Counted from the first letter of the stretch, positions 48,362 through 62,030 are shown. The stretch is 64,000 nt of DNA from Polytrichum commune (GCA_950295325.1 OX485807.1:23097666-23161665), one strand, 5' to 3'. Notes: generated by a model not told the origin, from the sequence alone. Made by a program: numbers and translations.

Positions 48362-51277
48362 AACATGGGCTAAATTAATCTTAAATTAACCATGGAGGCA
48401 TGAGACTTTGGCCTAATAACGAAGATGTATTACAACAACAACATGATCTCTAGTCTTTGAGGGAGGCCGGAGTGAGTAGAGTGTTGTTTATAAGACATCC
48501 GTGACCACGTCCTAAAATACAATGACATTGGATCATCATGCTAGTGAAGATGTACTACAAGAACTATCACTTGAAGACTTCTTTGGATTTGGCTTATAAG
48601 AGAGGATAATTTGTAGACTATCTACACATGGTTGGAATAAGCAGTATTGTTTGTTATTGATCACCACCAAATCATCCTTGAAGTACTTCTTCGTTTTAAT
48701 CGATTTATGGACCCAATAAAGATTGAATTCACTTAACATTTCTTCGATTGAAACAAAATTTGAGCCAGAAAAAACATTGAAAGTTGGAAGAAAATCATGT
48801 GTAGAACCTTCATCACTTTCCTCGCATGATAAATTGTGCAACAAATAAAACTATATGGTCATTGAGAGAGATTGTCTTTATAAACGTAGTGGTATTTATA
48901 AACATGTTGTGAAGTCAAATTATTGTAGAGAGCATTTTTCCTTTTAACGATTTGAGAGGAAGATATTCAATTGAAGAATGAGTTATTCAACAAAAGGAAA
49001 CCACGATTTGGTCATCCAAAGAGAGAAGACGATGCTAACCACTTGTGTTGGCGTGAATGAGGGACTCTCCACCTTGACATGTTGGTCACCTAAGCCCTCA
49101 TAGATTAAGGGTTCAACTTCCGTTTTTCAAATGCAAAAGCGGTTTAAGAAAACTAGATTTGAGATGCACCACCACAAGGCTTATGCCTTTATTGTGGCCA
49201 CCTCCAACTCTAGGGTTGGGTTGAATTCCGAATGACTCTTGCCTCAACCAATTAACAATTGCAAACCACGTATATATATATATTATTATTTCATGTTTTA
49301 GATTCAGACTCGAGATGCCAAAAAATTAGGAAGTTAAAGAAAATTTGCTCTTTCACTGTAAACGATCATGTGGACCCTACCAAATTGTGTACATTGTTGC
49401 ACTTGGAACAATCTATATTATGAATATATCATCCAATCTCATCAGAGCACACATCTCTTCATTTGTTTGTCCTTAACTACAAAACCTACCATATACCACT
49501 CTATAAATTGGTGTCTAATAAGTATGTAGCCATGCCCATGGCTAGAGGTAACAAAAGCTAACGTGTATTAGGGAGAAGTGTTAGCTAAAGTATTTTTAGC
49601 TTTTGCTTGTGCGACCACACTATTGTTTAACGTATCCAATGCGTTGGTTAACCCATGCAGATTCTACTTTATGAGTTTTCCATGTTAGTTTCTACATTTT
49701 GGGCAACCCATCCCGAATCTCTCTTTTCGGCATGGGCTACCCAAAACTCTACCATCCTCAAGTATCGAGTTGAAAACCCCTACCAATATCAAGTTCGGGC
49801 ACATAACTAGTTTAGTTAACTTTAACTCATTCTCCCACTAACAGTTAGGGACAACACTAGAAGAAGAGGTTGGTTATGCCCTCACAATATTTTGGGCCAT
49901 GAAGATGACAAAGGCTTGGCTAATAAAGGAGCTCTCACTTGCACAAGGTATGATTCTCCTCTACTTTGTGCCCCATATTTCTTGTTTCCACGTCTTCTTT
50001 CTTTGTATTCTCAACTTGCATAATCAATAGTGGGCGTGTTGAGTTAAGTTCTTTGAGGTATTTTTAAGAGTATGATGTTCCTCGAATACTTGCTCTGAAA
50101 GCAACTTAGACAAAGGTTGGTTAATCCATCAAGGAGGGTTTTCGTAAACCATTAGTGAAGGAGATGAAGATGGAGGGTTTTTCCTAAAACAACATTCAAG
50201 AAAATAGAGGTGGTGGGTTTACTTAAAAAAACACTCAACTCCAAAAGATTGCAAGGAATATCCTCAAAAAGACACACACTCAAGTGCACAAAAACTTAGC
50301 AACGGTGGACGGTAAACACCCTTGAAATTATTTTGCAACACTACGTCAAAACCATGTTGCACACAAAACTACTACACGTGCATTCACACCCCTTAAACCT
50401 TGAAAAATCTAGCATTTACTCCACCAAGAAGATCGTGATGGTGAGGGACCCTAATAACTCCATAGTTAGATCTTCATAATGAGGTTATTGCAAACACTCA
50501 CCGCAATGATGATGCCCTCAAACCCTGAAGGTGATTAACACCTTAAAATATCTAATCATGTTGTACTCAAATCCTTAGACATATCTTCAATCCATCATAC
50601 GTCCTAAACCCTAGTCCTCAACATCAAATCACCATGATGTTCGAATTGCGCATATTAAATCACTACATGCAAACAATTTGGAATTAGAGAATTATGTGGT
50701 GAGGGAAAATGAAACTGTGTTGGGGGATAGAGAACATCCATTGCAAAACATGGAGTAGGGCATCTATGCATGATGTAAAAGTGAATGCGCCAAATGAATG
50801 CATCTACAATGGGAAAAACACCTAACCCGTAGAGAACCCAATTGCACCCTCGAAGAACTGGGCTGCACCCTCGCACGTTTGTCATTGTCCTCCATTCCTC
50901 AAGGGGTGTGTCCGTTACCATTGACTGGTGACTTGTTGCACCGGTCACTGTGCCGGAACATGCATGACACGATTTTTAAGACCCTGCCCCCTCAGCCCTT
51001 GAAAGTTCGTAGGAGGCCATTTAGCATTTGGCCTTTGATCCTCACGGAACCGCATACCAATCAAATATAAGTCAGGGGTCTGCTTTAAGAACACGAGCCA
51101 CTTAAGACCCATCTCCGTTAACTTATAGCCTCCCCACACATGCTGGTGGTGAGGCTAGTTGGCGACTCCCACCAACAGGGTTGAACTTTTTAATAACTTT
51201 ATGGCAGTGGTAGCGACTGGTCGCATTGGTCCTGCCACTCGCTCGTTCGCTGCCGCGATCGGTAATTTCACACGTCG
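48359..51277. other. Intergenic, no supported gene
   Basis: A 102-codon minus-strand frame (48536-48844) starts at TTG and has an acidic/serine-rich ending but no recognised domain. A possible SINE lies near 49020-49260, where GGGTTCAACTTCC resembles a Pol III B box. A dispersed-repeat copy at 50990-51110 is inverted relative to 21210-21290. Confidence 0.45.
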
Positions 51278-51442
51278 GATAATTTCGTATTATTAGATAA
51301 TCTTGAATGAGATAATTTCGTATCATTAGAAAATCTCGAACAAGATAATTTCACACTATAAGATAATTTCGAGTGAGATAACACCGCACTACTACATAAT
51401 ATCGAGCGAGATAATTTTTCACTTCAGGATAATTTCAAGCGA
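51278..51442. repeat. 33-bp minisatellite, five units
   Basis: Five consecutive units of exactly 33 bp, each starting GATAA (mostly GATAATTTC) and ending in a TCGAG-like motif plus two or three bases. A truncated sixth unit follows. Units differ by several substitutions but not in length. Confidence 0.88.
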
Positions 51443-52690
51443 GATAAATCACTACGTTTTCACCTTCGCAATGAGTGAGTCTACATAGGGGCCACGAATT
51501 CATATCTCTCTATAACTAAACTGAATATGATATTTAGGCAAAGCTTACTATGTGGAATTACGCAATGCTATATCTATTTATTGTACATCTCATATTTTAC
51601 CAACAAATGTTAAATTGATTGTTTGGACATTATAAAACATTGACAACTTTACTTGGTAAAAATGTATTTCACTAGTAAAAGGATATAGCACCTTGTAAAT
51701 CTAAATAATAAGTCACACTAAATATCATATTTGACTAATTGTCCATGGAGAATTTTTTGGCATGATCGGTTAAAATTCTATTCTTTCCAAATCCGATTGG
51801 TTATATGTTGCACGAACTTTTGGTTTTTTCAATGTTAATTTGAGGTATAATCTCTATATTCCTCTAGAACGCTTGATGAGTTTTGTGAGGTCTTGTTCAA
51901 CCGGGGTATTTCTCAAACTCACTGGTTCATCTTTCTAACTTAAGGTACCAAATTATCGTGAAGTCTCGAACTTCAACCGGTGTTATTTCTCAAAATCAAC
52001 CAGTGCATCTTTGTAACTTTTAGGTACCAAATTCTCTGAAGTCTCAAACTTCAAGCGGGTTATTTCTCCAAATCAACCAATTCATGTGGAAGTAACCGCC
52101 AATTCTCCCTGATTCTCGCCCACACTTACTAGCGGCAGTGAACGGAGTTAACTTGTTCACTGCTGCCCACCACCAGGATTTGGGCGAACCAACCCATACA
52201 CTCGTACCTTGTTGGATGCCTAAACCCTTGCCTCCAAGGAACCAATGTACAGGTTGGTTCGCCCCAGCCCCACCACCAGTATGTGTGGGCGGCCTATTAC
52301 CCTACTGCGTCGTGGAGGTATCTCACATAAACTCCTTGCCACGTGGGTCCAATTTTCTGCTTTCAACCAATAGGATCGCTCGATTTGGAAGTGGAAGTGC
52401 CACTCTGTCGTCCGCGGGAGAAAAGTAGGGTTTCGGTGTCGGTAGCTAGGACGCATTCGAACATCATCGTGACAAGCTTGCATTCGATGAGGCAACCGAG
52501 GGAACCTACGCAATCTCGGAATGCCATAACTACATCGGATAATGAGTCCAGAAGATGACTGGTGCCAGTTTGGTATTGAATTTGGAGTTGTTTTGAATAC
52601 AAGGATATTGCTGTTGTTGTTGTTCTTCCGTAGAGTTAGGGTTAGGGTTTCAGAAGCTAGATGCTGAGCACGACAACAAGGTGGTGAGCG
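51443..52690 (+). promoter_or_regulatory. Repeats and upstream region of SWC4
   Basis: The left part holds diverged repeats shared with 27.8 kb (about 51525-51690) and with 10.2/28.1/30.3 kb (about 51890-52110, inverted). The last few hundred bases before the ATG at 52691 should contain the SWC4 promoter and 5' UTR, including a short GTT run near 52611-52623. No core promoter motif was assigned. Confidence 0.4.
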
Positions 52691-55600
52691 ATGGGGGACG
52701 CCAAGGATATCCTCGGCTTGTCGAAAGTTGCGTCGTTGGGAGGGAGCATCGAGAAACGGAAAACTCCCAAGGATGCATTCAAAAAGCCCGATGGTGTCTC
52801 CAGAGAGGTATGTGATAAGGTGGCATGTTTGCTATGTTTTGTTATGCTTTATTTATTTATTTTTGTTTTTGTTTGTTTTGACTTCCCAAGGTGAATTGTG
52901 TAATGAGTCATTGTATGAGCATGTGTCCAGGTCTATGCGCTCACTGGTGGATTGCCTCCTATTATGCCAACTTTGGACCCGGTGAATCTAAAGAAGCGTA
53001 CAGTCCCAACGAAGAAGGTAACTACAATTTTCAGTGCCATTTATTGAATCAATACTTGATGATAGCAATTTCTCTCAACCACAGTCACTGACGTTTTATC
53101 AAGTTTGTAGTAGTGCAGGTCGGTGGGATGTTTGAGCTGAGGATTTCAAAATTGCAGTTTTGTGTGCAAGGAATTTGAAGTCGCAGATCAGTTGGATTGA
53201 AGATGCATGTGATGTTGGAACTAACTACTTATGTACGGGTTCATTGACAGATTTCATGGCAGTGGCTCCCATTTACGACTTCAGCACGCAGTGACAACTT
53301 GCAGCTGTATCACTGGGTACTGGAGTTTTTTTACAATGTATTACGGGATGTTGTCAGCGTTGCCTCTCTACATCAACCAAATTTGTCACAATATGGTGGC
53401 AAAGAGGCTTGGAAAATAGTGAGGTGAATTTGGAGGGTGGTCATGCTGAACTGTACAAGTAATTGCTGGGCGATCTTATACTTTTCTCCTTGTGCAGGTT
53501 CGAATTGTGGATGGTTTGCAACCTGAAGGAGATTATGCATTTGCTAAATATAATAAGGTACCTCCTTTGGCAAAGCATCTTGTTCTGTGGGCTAATCATA
53601 TCTGTAAGTTCTGTTTCTTATCGTCAAAATCGTGATTCTGATTTCCCTTTTGTCCAGGCTTTGGAAGGTATACGATACACAGATGAGGAGTACAATCAAT
53701 TACTTGCTGATCCAGTAAGTACTTCCATTATATCCAATACATACTGGTTGAAAAGTTTAGCGGCTTCATCAGTGTTGTAAGCAGCATTTAACACATGGTT
53801 GGCTGACTGATGGAAGTGAAGGAATTGTTTTGAACTCATTTAGGCCTCACTCTGACATGTCATTGCTGTTTATAAACGGGGTTTGCTCTTTGTGCTTGTT
53901 TCATCTTTTTGAAAATCATGAACCATGATGGAGGTAGTTAGGCTCTTTTGGCCATCCTCATTTTTCTCCATCACTGCGGCCTTTTAGAGTATTCATGGTG
54001 TTGTGCTTGTTTCATTCCATGGATGTCGTGGCTAATAAGGTAGGATTGACATGAGCGTAACAGATTTTCAGAAGAATTTATAATGCAATTATGATCTGGT
54101 CAGTTGAGGCAGCACTTTGTTATTGCTTCTTCATTTGGTACCACGAAGGTCTCTGTGCTTTCATTTATGAGTAATGGGAAAGTCTATGTCCTGGCTGGTG
54201 AAGAAGGGTTGGAGCAGAGAAGACACAGACCGACTTTTTGATATGTGCGAGCAGTTTGACCTTCGGTTTTATGTCATAGCTGATCGATTTACTCCTTCGC
54301 GAACTGTTGAGGAGCTAAAGCAGCGATACTATTCAGGTAGACTGTCAACATAGGTCAAACCTCTCTCAGATGAGTTATTGTATAGTTGCTGAGTCATTCC
54401 AGTAATGATGTCACCATTTTTGAGGAGCTATATATTCTGACTTTGGTGTCTGGGATGCAGCTGCCAAAATTATAGTTCAAGCTAGAGCTGGACCTAATGA
54501 TGATCTGGGAGATCATCCGCTGTTCAAGGTACATTGCCCAGGATATGGTCCGTCCATTTGTTTTTAAATTTGTGATCATGCACCAAGCACTACAAAGTCA
54601 GATATATATGTGTGCCCTTGTCAATTCCTGCTTGGAGCAAGTTTGGTAAAGATTTAGCAAGACAGTCTATTAAAGAACTTGCATTGTACAAGTTTGGTCT
54701 GTCATGGATCAATTGCTGGATGAAAGTCCATGTAGTCGTGGCTTAAATTTCTCGACGGTTGGTTGTGCACCTAAACGCATTCAGAACATTTTTAGCTTTC
54801 CAGCAGTAAGGCAGGACTTGTGTGGTCTGGCTTCATACTAATGCAGCAATTCTGAGATCTTATGAGCAGAATGTGCAAATGTATGCAGGACTCCTATAAT
54901 GTAAATCATGAAGTTGAAAGGAAGAAGGCACTGAATACTATATTTTCTCAATCACGACAGCAAGATCGTGAAGATGCAAAGGTCTTTTTCCTAACTTGGG
55001 TACCAACCAGGGATGTAGAACTCGATCTGTCTGTTACCAAAATTCTATGCTTTCCCTCTTGAACAAATCAAGTTGCTGTGGCTAAGATGTGCAGAAATAA
55101 ATTGTCTTGCTAGTCGTAACTTTATGGTATTTCTGCTTGAAATGAAGTTTACATTCCTGTGGTTGTCAGGTTTCTAATTGTTTGCATTTGTTTTTGTTTA
55201 TTTTTCTCATTGTATGGACCTTACACTCAGCAAAGAGCAACTTCCTTGTCCAATTTGGAAGGTGGAACTGCAATATAACAATCTTGTGCCCAAACTAAGG
55301 AGGCAGGGCCTAGATACTTTCTTGCATTTGCATCTTTTCTTATCTCATCATTTGTATTTTCTGCTAACAGATTTTGGAAGAAGCAAGGCGTATCACTGAG
55401 GCTCGGCTTAAAGCAAAGGCAAGGAACATCTTGATCACTTGGTCCTTAATTAGCTGTTACTGCGAGAGTATGTACAAGTTGCTTAAGATGGAGATAAGAG
55501 AGGAAGATTGCAGTGAGACTGAGTTTTTATTATCAGTGTTCCAGTACTCAACATACTCAAAGTGCTGTCTTTGATTCTACAGGGTGAAGAGGCTCAAGTA

Positions 55601-57971
55601 CCAATATCAGTGTCAAGACCAGTGCAGTCCTGGGATACAACACCTGTCCGTCATCCATCTCCTTCTCCAGCAGCTGTAGTGGATGTTCCTGTTTCTGTAT
55701 CCGTTCCTGTTTCTGCTGTGGCTACACCTTCTGTGCAAGTGCCTGCTTTTGTGCCTGTACCTCCACCTACACCTGTGGCTGCTCCAGCTCCCACTCCTAC
55801 TTCTGCCCCTGCAGTCACTCCTCCTGCGGGACCTCGACCTGTAAGTTTTGTTTCCGATTCTAGGGATGTGATTGATTGGACTAGTTCTTTAAAGAAGATA
55901 ATAAGACTCGTGTCGACAGCACATACCTCTAGCCCCTACCAGGAAGTTGTCATTACGGTACTGTAGCCCAAATATGAGCTGTAGAACTTCACTTGACTTT
56001 CTGTGTGTAGGGTGTGAAGGGAGGCCTTATGATTCTGTAATGTGGGAATCTAATCTGCTAGACCTTGCTTTGTTTGAGTTCTTCCAAGCCTTCCATAATC
56101 TTGAAGAATGTGGGCGTTTGTTGTATCTTGGCAGCCACGAGTGTACTTGAGGGGAGGGTGGTTGGCACAGCAAATTCATGCTTTAGTTGCACCAAATGGT
56201 GTTCGAAGCTCAAAGCGTGTTGATCAGTTGCTCGAGGAGTATGGGGTAAATGTCTCTGTCATTAGCTTTTACACATAATTTGGCTCAATTTGTTTGCACT
56301 CTTTCCCTATGTTTTTGTCCCTTATTTCCTTCTGGATCCTTTTAGGATGATGATGCCATTCCTCCCCTTGGAAGTCTTAAAACCGAAGGACCTTCGTAAT
56401 CTGCAGGTACGGCAGAAACCCAAGGTTCCCACTGCAGCAGTTTGTTCTGAGCATGTGGAGCTTCGGAGGGAACTTCTCACTTTGATTCAGCTTCAGAAAC
56501 AGGTAAGATATCATCCTGCAAGTTGTTTGCCTGTTACTTCTATCTGCAATTTTAACTTAGGCCTTGAGCATCACTGTTAGTTTAGAAAGGATACTGACAT
56601 TCTCGAAATGATTACTCAATCTGTATTTCTTGATCTGTTCATCCCAGTCATCTCATGAACTTTTCATGAATGCTAAGCAGGTGCAAACAAAGGAAGGTGA
56701 GCTGGCTTTATTGAGGGACAATCCTTATGCTGAAATTCCTGCCACTCCAAACACCCCAAAGGTTTGTCTTTGCTATTGCACCTATTCTGTTGCAAAGTGA
56801 GTGAAGAATGTCTTCGCACCAGGACAGTAGATTCAATTGAGCTTGCTCTGGTTCAGAGCGTAAAGTAGCATTCTAGGTTTCTGTCAAACCCTTTCCTGTC
56901 CAGTGTGTGCTGAGTATAGATTTGAGTTTTAAAAAAGGTGAAACAATATGTTCTCCTATGGATGTAACAATTGTCCCGGTTGATGTTATTAAGAACTCAT
57001 CCTGATTGGCAGGACTGTTGTTTGCAGGATATCAGGTCTTTGTTAATTGTAGAAGTGAGCAAGCCTTGTACTAATGGTTGGTTATGGGTGCAGAGGTCAC
57101 ATCGCGGAGGTGAACATGAACGTATTTCAACAAGAGCAACTGCTGGTGGTACTGAATTTGAGGGCTTTCCCAGTGGTAAGCTTGCAGATGCAAATTGGAG
57201 ACCTATTCTTTAGTCCTTGTCTACAATGTATAAGTTGGAGCATCCTCACAGTTCACACTGTACATGTGTCAGGCCTAGCTACTCCTACAGATGCTTCTGT
57301 ACTATGTTATCCTGAGTTTCATGAATCAGAGGCATCCTAATCTTGTTTATCATTGTGACCCCATGCAGGCATTTAGTTGCCTGGATGGTGTTATTACTAT
57401 TTGCTCTATCTCTGGGCAATTGTAGTTTCTTAGTGTTTTCAAAAGCAAGTAGAAGCAAAGCACAATAGTATGAATGAGTTGCAAGCACTGTGATAGGTAT
57501 GATGTCAGCGTCTACATGATGTGTGTGTGATGATTTGCTCAATTTGTGGCAGGTGATAGAATTGGCAAGCGTGAACACAAGCGAAAGGTATGTATTGAGA
57601 TGGAGTCCCTCACCTCATGGATCTAAAACTCCCTAGTTTTCTACATATTCAAACCCTTTTCTCTGAATATCTATAGAATTCTGGTGGTTGGGTTTTTTGA
57701 AGGGTTTTCCAGGATCTTGAAGGTAGTCTCATATTGGGAATGGAAAATTTATTGGCTTTTGTGTCAAAGTTTTATTTAATCTTATAGTAGATTTATGCAC
57801 TAACTATACTTATATAGACTACAACAGCTGCAGCAGTCAAAGAATTTGGTTGGTCAACTGATTTGTGCTGGACATAACTTGTGTGTATAGGCACCGGCCA
57901 GATTTCAGGAGACACCGTCATCGCCACCCTCTCACAAGCGAGCCCGGAAATTGAAGGGGTCAGAGGGTTGA
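52691..57971 (+). CDS. SWC4: SWR1/NuA4 complex subunit SWC4 (DMAP1 homologue), 16 coding exons
   Basis: Coding exons: 52691-52807, 52931-53017, 53252-53317, 53498-53557, 53658-53714, 54207-54336, 54461-54528, 54889-54981, 55371-55418, 55583-55840, 56135-56245, 56407-56502, 56681-56761, 57094-57175, 57553-57587 and 57891-57971. All joins keep frame and give 489 residues. Recognition: N-terminal [10 protein letters not shown], then [48 protein letters not shown], and a SANT/Myb-like domain at about residues 130-173 ([20 protein letters not shown]). The C-terminal conserved region contains [20 protein letters not shown], and the tail is basic ([10 protein letters not shown]). Family role: nuclear, shared by the SWR1 H2A.Z-deposition and NuA4 acetyltransferase complexes. 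Residues 243-328 are Pro/Val/Ala-rich and look lineage-variable. Intron 9 begins GC; intron 8 has a GTCTTT donor. The exon 6 acceptor is the least certain join. Confidence 0.92.
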
Positions 57972-58210
57972 TGTTGCATGTTATTGCAAAGGTCACATGG
58001 ATCTACAGACCTCTTTTACAAATCTACCATTGTATCATACCTAGTTTTTGGTTCTCCCTCTGAGAAGGGTTGACATTTTGGGAGAGTTGGAGCTGAGAGA
58101 GGGAGGCTCTTGTCTCTTCCATGCTCCAATATTATGTACAAAGATTTTGTATTTTTCTCATTCAACATTTACACAGTGGGGTTTCATTGTTTTCTCACTA
58201 AGATCTTCAT
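57972..58210 (+). other. Probable SWC4 3' UTR
   Basis: T-rich sequence directly after the SWC4 stop codon, with TTTTGTATTTTTCTC near 58146. The cleavage site cannot be fixed from sequence alone. Confidence 0.4.
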
Positions 58211-59799
58211 TATAGGCTTCATACTTAGTACAATTTAGTGAGGGGTTACTTAGCTAACGAGCCTGCTGGGTATGCTTAATATGCTAAATTGATAGATTAC
58301 TTCCTAACTTCAGTTTCGGTCATGGATGGTTAATAGTAGTACACGTCGCTTTGATATCTAAAGTCTGCATTATTGTGCTTAAAACTTTTGATTTGAATGT
58401 TCTGTTTTCTTTTTCATATTTATTCGATAGGAGTAGCAGCGCACAAATTTCTGTAGTCGGCTGATAAGATGCTATAGAAGAATATTTTCTTTACAAGTCC
58501 TGGATTTGTTTTGCTTGATCTACCTATTTACATATCAAGCCGTCTACCCTCTGGTCTGTGGCCATTTATGGGCAATTAAGTATAAGTAATTGGTTTCTTC
58601 CCCTTCAAAAGCATGGGCTGTTGTTCTATGCATGAGATTATGTGATGCCCTTAAGATCTCATGTGATCAATCATAGAACATAGAGATCTATTGCATCTGA
58701 GCCTACAGATGTCAATATTTATCACAGGTACTAACTTATAGATGGAACGATGATTACCAAGCATTATTGAGGAGAATGTCTCTCAAGATTAGTTAGTCAT
58801 GGCAACACTTAAATGGTTGAGATTCGAAGGTTGCCACCACATAGTTTAAGTATTCAATGCTTAACAAGCATTGTTGGGGAAAATGACTCCAAGTTAGGTT
58901 GGTCACCCCAACTCTCATACTTGAGAAATGGAAGTTAGTGTGTACACATGTACAAGAGCTACTTTTTTCAAGAGAACTTCTCCTTTGCAATATTGTAAGA
59001 TAATAGCAACTTTGCACTTGGGCTATTGGATTGGCCACTGCTTACTTTTGTTGCCTTGGAGACCTATTGTTTTAAGTGTGGGAGAAGGGTAATACCTAGT
59101 TATGTAGAAAGCAAGCCTTGTGGTGCATGTATCCACATTTGCCTATTGGTAGAAAAACAAACAAGAAAACGGTAGAACTGTGAGGCTTTGTCCTTTCTTA
59201 TGAAAGACTACAACTATAGCTGTCTGCTTTGCTCATGCTAGTCCATGCTTATTCACTCTACCTATAACCAAAATTTTCTTGGATTTTGTGCACCTCCTTC
59301 TCAAATGCAGGTTAAGGATTGAAGCTACTCATTTATCACCCAATTTTTTAAATATAATTAATTAACAACTTCCAAAATAACTAGATTTTTTCAATACATT
59401 TTAGGGAGCAGCTACACTTAATTAGATATATATAACTATAGCTAACATCCATATTAAATAAACTAAACCAAAAATAGTAAGAACAAGTAACGTTTAAGTG
59501 TGAACGCAAAGTGGTTAGGAAATTTGCTTTTGAAACAGAGAAGTCAATGCATAGTCTTTGTCCTATAGACAGAGCCAATAAATCCAAAGTAGAGAGGATA
59601 TTTTTCTTGGCCAAAATGCATGTGCTAATCTAATTTAACACTAGCTTAAGCTTATTGTAATTCTTCAAGCATAAGGTGACTGGACTGTAATGAATAATAT
59701 TGTCGATGAATGATTGTTTTTGGGACAACAATTGTGAAGTTACTTGTGAGATCATTGTCCGATCTTTTTAAATTGTATAAGATATGCATACCATACAGG
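58211..59799. other. Intergenic, no gene
   Basis: AT-rich sequence between SWC4 and the LINE, with no open frame of note. The LINE reading frame seems to extend left to 59710, but base composition changes near 59800, so the part before that is probably flanking DNA. Confidence 0.5.
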
Positions 59800-62030
59800 A
59801 GGATTCCTACCTTGAACACAACAAAAGCATGGAAACACCAATTAAAAATTCACCATACCATCCGGAAAGCAATCCGTACCGCATGCCAACACCCATATAC
59901 ACACCTACAACACAACCCGGATATACAATCACTATTACTAATACCCACCATTAATACTCTGCCCCTCCCTACTAACCAAATAGAACAGATACAATGGATA
60001 GACAAACTAGCCATCATCGGTGAAAATGCCAAAACTCAAGCACACAAAATTGTCACCAAGCAAACATTGATTAATTGTCGCACCGTTATCGCAAAATATA
60101 GAACGTTACTAAACATCAAACAAAAAATTATTCACAATAAAATCTTCCACCCCACAACCGCAAGCTCTTTCAATTGCATACAAAGTTCCAAGGGTCACAT
60201 CTTAACAAAATCCATAGATATAGCCAACGAAATATACTATACCCAACAAACATCATTTCATAGGCAAGCCCCATTATGTGAAGATACCATAGACCATCCA
60301 AACGCATGTATGTGCACCATACGCAAATACCCATGGCACATAAATAATGGAATCATACTTAACAAAAGAGGCCCACATAACACACTTATTAGCACCCACT
60401 TTACTCGGGAAATATATGACAAATGTGTCAAAAGATTAACTCGGGGGAAAGCCCCCGGCCCGGATAAAATACCAAACGACATAATAAAAATTTTACCCCC
60501 ACAATGCCACGATATGCTCTTCCTATTCTTTCGGCAATGCTACAAACAAAGAAAAATCTTAAACTACTGGAAACATAGTAAAACCATCATACTACATAAA
60601 AAAGACGACCCCCTCCACCTAGCTAACTATAGGCCAATCGCCCTCGCCAACATCATATATAAATTATTTACTAGTATCATAATGACTCTCCTCACCAATT
60701 ACGGAGAACAACATCGTATCCTATATTTTAGCCAAGAAGGCTTTCGATCTAAATGAAATACACCCTGACAAATTCAAATGATCATCGCCGCCCTCGAAGA
60801 CGCTAGACTCACCACCAAGGATATCTACCTTACATACATTGACTTCCGCAATGCCTTTGCATCCATTGACCACGCCCGCCTATTTGCCCTCATGAAAAAC
60901 CTAGGCTTCCCCACAGACGCAGTAAAAATAATTGGCAACATCTACAAAAACTCTACCACTTCCTTCGCCGGTAATACCTTTGGCATAACACCCCCAATAA
61001 AAATAAGTCGCGGCACCATACAAGGAGACACTCTTAGCCCCTACCTATTTATTATATTCCTTGAACCTCTACTTCGATGGCTAGAAAAAAATAACCTCAG
61101 ATACCACTTTAATACATCCACATCCACATGCACCACCACGGCATACGCGGACGACTTAGCAATAATAACCGAAGACATACAAAATATTCAACCCCAAATC
61201 ACAAAACTATAAAAATTTGCGGAATGGTCGCATATGGACATCAACCTTTCGAAATGTACCGTTACCGGATGCCCCAATAAATCAAAACTAAAACCTAACA
61301 CATTCAAAGCATACATCCAATCACAAAATGTCACATACAAAACCAAAAACTTCCCCACCCTCGCACAAAACGAATCATATACTTATCTAGGCATCCAACT
61401 CATATCTTCCCTCAAATAGAACTTACAAAGGGAAATCACTCTCCAAAAAGCTAAACAACAAAGTAATCTACTATCCCTATATCCAGCCAGTCTCAAACAA
61501 AAAATCAAGATACTAAACACAGTTATAAAACCCCGTATAGCATATGTATATTATGCAGTCTCATTTTCCAAACCCGACATTACGAAATTTGATAAAATAA
61601 TAGGCAAACTAACCAAAGAAATATGCAACATACCCAAAAGCTCTGCCAATATTCTCACACACCTCACAAATGAAAACTTTGGCATATGAGTCTCCTCCCT
61701 CTTATCCGACTACATACACTGCATAGGCCAACAATTACTACAAGCCCTCAACGACCCAGGCCAACTAGGAGACATATATCAAGGCCTAACTAAATACATA
61801 GCAACTAAATACGGAGGTTCACTCCACCTCCTGAAACTTAAACAACAAGCATGTACAAGGTCACCCAAAGCCCGAACCCTCTTCTTACTCACAAAAGAAT
61901 ACGAAATACATGTTACCACGGCCAATCGAGCATTCCTCCTTAGGAAAACCCGACTAGAGCAAGCATGGCTATCCAACCCAATATACACCACCCTTGATGA
62001 TGCCTCCAAAACAAAAAATCCCAAAAATAC
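59800..62030 (+). pseudogene. LINE reverse transcriptase
   Basis: RT motifs in order: RGKAPGPDKIPNDIIK, ANYRPIALANIIYKL, SQEGFRSK, TYIDFRNAFASIDH (catalytic Asp), GTIQGDTLSPYLFIIFLEPL and AYADDLAII (catalytic YADD). All lie in one frame, which is broken by stops at 60754, 60766, about 61210, about 61417 and 61687, and then by a frameshift near 62020. Motif QGDTLSP and YADD place it among non-LTR retrotransposons; the clade is not resolved. Catalytic residues are intact, so decay is recent. Confidence 0.85.

Noticed and set aside
56341-56406. An alternative earlier start for SWC4 exon 12 after TTTTAG
   Set aside because: The frame from that acceptor reaches TAA within 18 codons; the acceptor at 56406 joins EEYG to VRQKPKVPT, matching the family.
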